Shown in pieces: positions 6,922 to 10,069 of a stretch of 10,069 nucleotides of DNA (position 1 is its first letter; every line of letters starts with the position of its first letter). The stretch is from Clostridia bacterium. GTDB lineage: Bacteria > Bacillota_E > RBS10-35 > JAJYVN01. Under the pieces are notes generated by a model, which saw only the letters and a program-made list of their open reading frames with translations, was not told where the DNA came from and ran no database searches. The DNA lies in NCBI GenBank assembly GCA_027335515.1, contig DAHWHT010000229.1:1-10069 (forward strand), read 5' to 3'. A program made the translations under genes and the position numbers.

Positions 6922-7041
6922 GTGACCGTGGTGGCCAACGGAATCGTCGTGGAACTGGACGTGCTGACCCCGACCGTGGGCTGTGCCCTCGTGCGGGAAC
7001 CGGGCGGGGTCAAGTTGTTCAGGTGGACCGGCAACCCGTGA
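6922..7041 (+). CDS. Possible 39-residue small protein, function unknown
   Basis: A GTG at 6922, three bases after the methyltransferase stop, opens a 39-residue frame: VTVVANGIVVELDVLTPTVG, then CALVREPGGVKLFRWTGNP. Nearly all codons end in G or C, as in the real genes of this window, and the composition is ordinary rather than Arg/Pro-rich like the shadow frames here. The close spacing suggests coupled translation with the methyltransferase. No domain is recognised. An overlapping ATG at 6918 in another frame gives an Arg-rich product and is not preferred. It could also be the remnant of a longer gene. Confidence 0.35.
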   Translation: MTVVANGIVVELDVLTPTVGCALVREPGGVKLFRWTGNP

Positions 7042-7179
7042 CGCCCCTTCCCGACCCGCGAGCGCGTGGGCGCCTCAGCGTTCCGTAAGCAACGGTCGCC
7101 CACCGACGACGCGTTCTCCCGCCATAGAGGGGGTTATCCGTGGTTCCCACTCGTGAGCCGCCTCGGGTCAGAGGTGGAT

Positions 7180-7203
7180 GCAAGATGTGACGACGGATCT
7201 TGC
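7180..7203. terminator. Hairpin between convergent genes
   Basis: GCAAGAT (7180-7186) and ATCTTGC (7197-7203) are a perfect 7-bp inverted repeat around a 10-nt loop. It lies 5 bases beyond the stop of the minus-strand 3D-domain gene and about 140 bases after the last plus-strand ORF. The position fits a terminator for the minus-strand unit, but no U-run follows on either strand, so intrinsic termination is uncertain. Confidence 0.35.
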
Positions 7204-7208
7204 CACGA

Positions 7209-8111
7209 TCAGCCCAGCTTCCTGGCCACGGAGGCGGGCACCGGCAGGGAAGGCAGTTGCGGATCGTTGAGCACATACACCTTCAGCGGGCGGATCCCGA
7301 AGGCTGCGATCTGCGGCGCCGATCCCCAGAAGAACAGGTCGATGCGGTCGCCGACGATGGCCGACCCGGTGTCGGCCGCGACGGCGAGCCCGTAGCCCTG
7401 CACATACAACCGGCTGCCCAGGGGGATGACGCGCGGGTCGACCGCCACGATGCCGTGTCCCAGCGGCAGCCCGATGGCGGAACCCCGGCCGGTCCAGCGA
7501 CCATTGCTGTTCCAGTCGGCGTTGTAGGCGGTGGCGGTCATGGTGAGTTCCCGCGCGTACCGGTAGAAGCGTCCACCGACCTGCACCAAGTCCGTGGCCG
7601 TCCCCACGGCGATGACCGCCGCAGTGGGCGGTTGCACAGGGCCCTGGCCGAAGATCTTGAGATGGACCGGCTGGAGCGGCACCGGTGCCGGGGCCGGAAG
7701 GTGGGGGGTCGAGGTGGCGGCGGCCGGGACCACGGGCGGGTAGTACGCCACGCCCCATTGAACCTGGGCGCCCGGGCGGCCGGGGACGCGCACCTCGTGC
7801 AGCCCGACCGGCAGGGATGGATCGGGCTGGTCGATTGACGGGTAGGGCTGCGTCACGATGCGCCGGAAGGGCTCGGCCCGGTACGGCGAGATGCCCACGG
7901 CTCGGCCCAGGTTAACGACGGCTGCGGCCCAACCCGGGTCGCCGCGGCCGATGGCGCTGGCGGCGGCGAGGAGCGCCAGGGCACAACCGGCTCCGACCGC
8001 GTTGCGTACGAGAGGGGTCCCGGACTGGGCCCTCCACCACGCCCGCACCGGCTGCAACGTCCGCCACGGCTGCGAGGTCCACCATGCCCGCCACGCCCGC
8101 CACGGGTGCAC
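7209..8111 (-). CDS. Membrane-anchored G5 and 3D-domain cell-wall protein
   Basis: The protein has about 300 residues. Two adjacent GTG codons (8114 and 8111) follow a GGGGAGG ribosome site at 5 and 8 nt; I use 8111. A Trp-rich cytoplasmic tail (residues 1-30) precedes a hydrophobic segment at about 36-54 (RNAVGAGCALALLAAASAIG), probably a membrane anchor. A G5-like region follows at about 100-171 (VGLHEVRVPGRPGAQVQWGV through AVIAVGTA). The 3D domain is at about 188-282: TATAYNAD, GHGIVAVDPRVIPLGSRLYV, then GLAVAADTGSAIVGDRIDLF with three conserved Asp at 247, 255 and 258. 3D domains share the double-psi beta-barrel fold of lytic transglycosylases such as MltA and occur in Firmicutes cell-wall and spore proteins (YocH, YuiC), so a peptidoglycan-cleaving role outside the membrane is likely. 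It follows a one-TM gene on the same strand after 62 bp, possibly one operon. Confidence 0.88.
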   Translation of the reverse strand: MHPWRAWRAWWTSQPWRTLQPVRAWWRAQSGTPLVRNAVGAGCALALLAAASAIGRGDPGWAAAVVNLGRAVGISPYRAEPFRRIVTQPYPSIDQPDPSLPVGLHEVRVPGRPGAQVQWGVAYYPPVVPAAATSTPHLPAPAPVPLQPVHLKIFGQGPVQPPTAAVIAVGTATDLVQVGGRFYRYARELTMTATAYNADWNSNGRWTGRGSAIGLPLGHGIVAVDPRVIPLGSRLYVQGYGLAVAADTGSAIVGDRIDLFFWGSAPQIAAFGIRPLKVYVLNDPQLPSLPVPASVARKLG

Positions 8112-8173
8112 CACGTTCGCCTCCCCGCAGGCAGTATGCCCGGGGAAGGAAGGCGGGACCCCGCGATGCGCAT

Positions 8174-8806
8174 TCAGGCCGCCTGTCCGCCGCCGCGCTC
8201 CAGGAGGGACTGGATGGCGGCCGCCCGTTGGGCGTTGATGGCGTCGGATCCGGTGCGCAGCAGATCCAGCCGCGTGCGCATCGCGGGGCTGCGCCACAGG
8301 GCGGCGTGCCGCTGGACGGTCGACTCGCCGCGGCTGGCGAAGTCCGCCAGCAGGCGCTCGCACAACCAGTCGGGCTGGGTGAGCAGGAAGTCGGCGCAGG
8401 CCCGATTGTCGGGATGGGCCTGCAGCCATTGCCAGGCGAGGCGAAGGCCGGGGGCGCCCTGGTCGGTGAGGGCTCGCTCGGCGTCGCTTGCTACGGCAGC
8501 GTCGGCGTGGCTGAGGCCGGCGACCAGCACGGGTGCCACTTCGCGGCGGTAGGTCGCCCGCGCCGCCAGGATGTGGGCCGCCGCCTGCGGGGCCGGCATG
8601 GAGCTGACGGTGGCCGCGATGGCCCGCATCCCGTCGGCGACACCCTGCGGTCCACGCGCGTCGGCCAACACTTCGGCGAAGCGGAGGCGGGCTTGGCGCA
8701 GGCGACGGTCGGCGCCAAGCTGGCGCGCCACTCCCGATAGCCCGACTGCGATCACAAGCACCACAAAGACCGCCACCAAGAGCAGGGCCGCCACCTGTGG
8801 ACCCAT
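8174..8806 (-). CDS. Single-pass membrane protein of unknown function
   Basis: Starting at ATG 8806 the product has 210 residues. GAGGGG directly abuts this ATG, which is too close for a good ribosome site; the GTG four codons later (8794) is spaced better and could be the true start. Residues about 5-25 (VAALLLVAVFVVLVIAVGLSG) form one transmembrane helix near the N-terminus. The rest is Ala-, Arg- and Leu-rich and appears helical, with repeats of the kind seen in helical-repeat proteins (HADAAVASDAERALTDQG, LRLAWQWLQAHPDNRACADF). I do not recognise a family or a catalytic motif. It lies 62 bp upstream of the 3D-domain gene on the same strand and both are N-terminally anchored, so a shared cell-envelope role is possible. 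GC3 is high, as expected for a real gene. Confidence 0.7.
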   Translation of the reverse strand: MGPQVAALLLVAVFVVLVIAVGLSGVARQLGADRRLRQARLRFAEVLADARGPQGVADGMRAIAATVSSMPAPQAAAHILAARATYRREVAPVLVAGLSHADAAVASDAERALTDQGAPGLRLAWQWLQAHPDNRACADFLLTQPDWLCERLLADFASRGESTVQRHAALWRSPAMRTRLDLLRTGSDAINAQRAAAIQSLLERGGGQAA

Positions 8807-9272
8807 CCCCTCGTAAGCCCGCGCTGTCGGACCCTCGCATCGTCCGATCGCAGGCCGCCCGGCGCCGCAGGGGCCGGCGAGCACTCCGCGACCGGATACG
8901 CTTCTCAAGAACTGCCCATCGTCGGTTCCTGCTTCGCCACCCGGGGCGGGCGTCCTGCCGTCGATCACGCATTCCGCAGGTCCAGGGCGGAGTTTGGGTG
9001 ATTTCCGACGGGCGGGAGCAAAGGGAAACGGGAGCCAACCGGAACAACGGCGCGGGGGCTGGGTATGGACGTCGACGTGGACGCCGGAGAGGATGGCGTC
9101 GAACGTGGGGTGCAATTTCGTCGGGGACGTGGAGGATGCGGGTGCCATCGTCCATGAGGGTCACCGCGGCTAAGGTGTTGCGGAGAATCTCCAATCCGGT
9201 GGTATGCTTCACGGCACCTCGGGCCAGAGTGGGCCGCCGCGACTTGGTGGCACCGTCAGGGGGGGGCGGACC
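8807..9272. other. Divergent intergenic region with a possible gene remnant
   Basis: This 466-bp gap separates the minus-strand membrane-protein unit from the plus-strand flavin-reductase gene. Most of 8807-9080 shows nothing I can name. On the minus strand, 9212-9090 reads VKHTTGLEILRNTLAAVTLM, then DDGTRILHVPDEIAPHVRRH, with mostly G/C third positions and protein-like composition. After that the frame turns into Arg/Pro-rich shadow sequence. It may be a tiny gene or the remnant of one. No tRNA, repeat array or clear terminator was seen. Confidence 0.4.
9178..9208 (+). promoter_or_regulatory. Weak promoter-like element with internal palindrome
   Basis: TTGCGG (9178-9183) and TATGCT (9203-9208) resemble -35 and -10 boxes with a 19-bp spacer, and would start transcription about 60 nt before the flavin-reductase ATG. 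The spacer region contains GGAGAATCTCC (9182-9192), a perfect 5-bp inverted repeat around one base, which could be an operator half-pair. Both boxes are poor matches and the spacer is long, so this is a weak candidate. Confidence 0.2.
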
Positions 9273-10069
9273 ATGGATACGCGATCGCATGAAGATCCGG
9301 TGGAGCAGGTCTACGACGCGCGGATTCGGGGTGTTTGCCTCATCAGTACGTGCGCCGGGCGGCGCACGCACCTGCATGCGGGCTGCTGGGTGACCGCCGC
9401 CGCCCATCGCCCGGCCCGCATGATCGTATCCTTCCCGAAGGAGTTCGAGGGGGCGGATATCGTTCGCCAGAGCGGGGACTTCGCCATCAGCCTGGTGGCG
9501 GACGACCAGCGGGGATTGAACGACGCTCTGTTCGCGGGGCGACATTCACTGGACGCCCTGGGTCGGGATCGGTTCCTCCGGGCCCCCAGCGGCTGTCCGG
9601 TGCTGGCCGATGGCGTTGGCTATTTCGACTGCAGCCTGACCGAAGTCGTGGACTACCCGGACTTTCTTCTGGCCGTCGGGGATCTGCGGGCGGCGGCGAC
9701 GCTCCATGCCGACAAGCACAACCTGACGGTCAACGAGATCCTCCGGACGGCCCGGCCCGCAGCGGGTCCCGTTGAGCTGCCACGGCGCGGATTTGACGAC
9801 GAGGGGCCGGCCTTGCCACCGGCTCCCGTTCAGGGCCTCGACGCCGCCGTGCTGGAGTCGGTCTACGGGCACCGCCAGTGGGGGATCTTCCTCTTGACTG
9901 CCAGAGGGGACGGAATCGAGGACGCTTGCGTCGCTGCGTGGGCGATTGTGCGACACGAAGGCGGACGGGTGCGTGAGCAGCCGCCGCCGGCTGCATCAGA
10001 GATGAGGGCCGGCCCTTCGGAACCGCCCTGCAGGGGGAGGTTCCAAACCACCGTGAGCGGCTTGGGAGA
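9273..10069 (+). CDS. Flavin-reductase-fold (FMN-binding split-barrel) protein, apparently tandem, partial (3' end beyond right edge)
   Basis: ATG 9273 is preceded by AGGGGGGGG about 6 nt upstream, and the frame is open to the right edge (265 visible residues). Residues about 9-160 match the flavin reductase-like domain: GVCLISTCAG, then GCWVTAAAHRPARMIVSFPK (38-56), VRQSGDFAISLV (64-75), PSGCPVLADGVGYFDCSLTE (105-124) and the DYPDFLLAVGDL strand (128-139), where the family usually has GDH...GEV. Such domains bind FMN and reduce flavins or related cofactors with NAD(P)H, or simply bind flavin or haem. After a Pro-rich linker (163-187) the sequence VLESVYGHRQWGIFLLTARG (193-212) and DACVAAWAIV (217-226) repeats the start of the first domain, so a second copy seems to begin. 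Residues 228-265 are low in complexity and fit the fold less well; that may be real divergence or damage. It is soluble and cytoplasmic. Confidence 0.75.
   Translation, partial: MDTRSHEDPVEQVYDARIRGVCLISTCAGRRTHLHAGCWVTAAAHRPARMIVSFPKEFEGADIVRQSGDFAISLVADDQRGLNDALFAGRHSLDALGRDRFLRAPSGCPVLADGVGYFDCSLTEVVDYPDFLLAVGDLRAAATLHADKHNLTVNEILRTARPAAGPVELPRRGFDDEGPALPPAPVQGLDAAVLESVYGHRQWGIFLLTARGDGIEDACVAAWAIVRHEGGRVREQPPPAASEMRAGPSEPPCRGRFQTTVSGLG

Noticed and set aside
8174..9148. A 324-residue form of the membrane protein starting at 9148
   Set aside because: The added N-terminal 114 residues show no domain and would place the single transmembrane helix in mid-protein; the ATG 8806/GTG 8794 region is the more natural start.
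7209..9545. The 3D-domain gene as part of a 778-residue protein
   Set aside because: The frame is open upstream, but a GGGGAGG ribosome site and GTG at 8114/8111 mark the start, and the upstream part overlaps the better-supported membrane-protein gene in another frame.
1..10069. CRISPR array, tRNA or rRNA genes, integrase or toxin-antitoxin pair
   Set aside because: No regularly spaced repeats, cloverleaf-like or rRNA-like sequence, or matching protein motifs were found on either strand.

Overview
The window is a very GC-rich bacterial chromosome segment with strong G/C preference at third codon positions and frequent GTG and TTG starts. A G5-plus-3D-domain cell-wall protein, Shine-Dalgarno sites of the GGGGAGG type and decayed TnpB-related and Tn5-like elements suggest a high-GC, probably thermophilic, Gram-positive (Firmicutes-type) organism such as Symbiobacterium or Thermaerobacter relatives. 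This placement is inference. No rRNA, tRNA or CRISPR array was seen.

Layout. (1) 1-494, minus: a secreted, membrane-anchored CopC-like protein that runs off the left edge. (2) 2442-694, minus: a tightly coupled pair, an AraC-family regulator followed after 3 bp by an alpha/alpha-toroid protein of the prenyltransferase/squalene-oxidase repeat type. (3) About 4080-2458, minus: a decayed IS200/IS605-type element with a 5'-truncated, repeatedly frameshifted tnpB-related gene and a roughly 260-nt non-coding tail. The tail folds into a chain of hairpins and ends in a stem plus U-run only 16 nt before the AraC start codon. (4) 4375-5277, plus: a two-domain GNAT acetyltransferase with a TTG start and strong ribosome site, behind a leader with inverted repeats. 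(5) 5335-5973, plus: a shrunken Tn5/IS4-type transposase whose DDE core has been removed by apparently in-frame deletions. (6) 6088-6918, plus: a class I SAM-dependent methyltransferase, then a possible 39-codon ORF. (7) 8806-7209, minus: a one-TM protein of unknown function followed by a membrane-anchored G5/3D protein. (8) 9273 to the right edge, plus: a flavin-reductase-fold protein that appears to start a second copy of the same fold.

The genes do not form one pathway. The window reads as an accessory or rearranged region where small housekeeping or regulatory genes alternate with dead transposons. The best candidates for something new are the structured RNA tail between the dead tnpB-like gene and the AraC gene (an omega-RNA remnant, a leader attenuator, or one turned into the other), the core-less Tn5-like protein, and the tandem flavin-reductase-fold protein.
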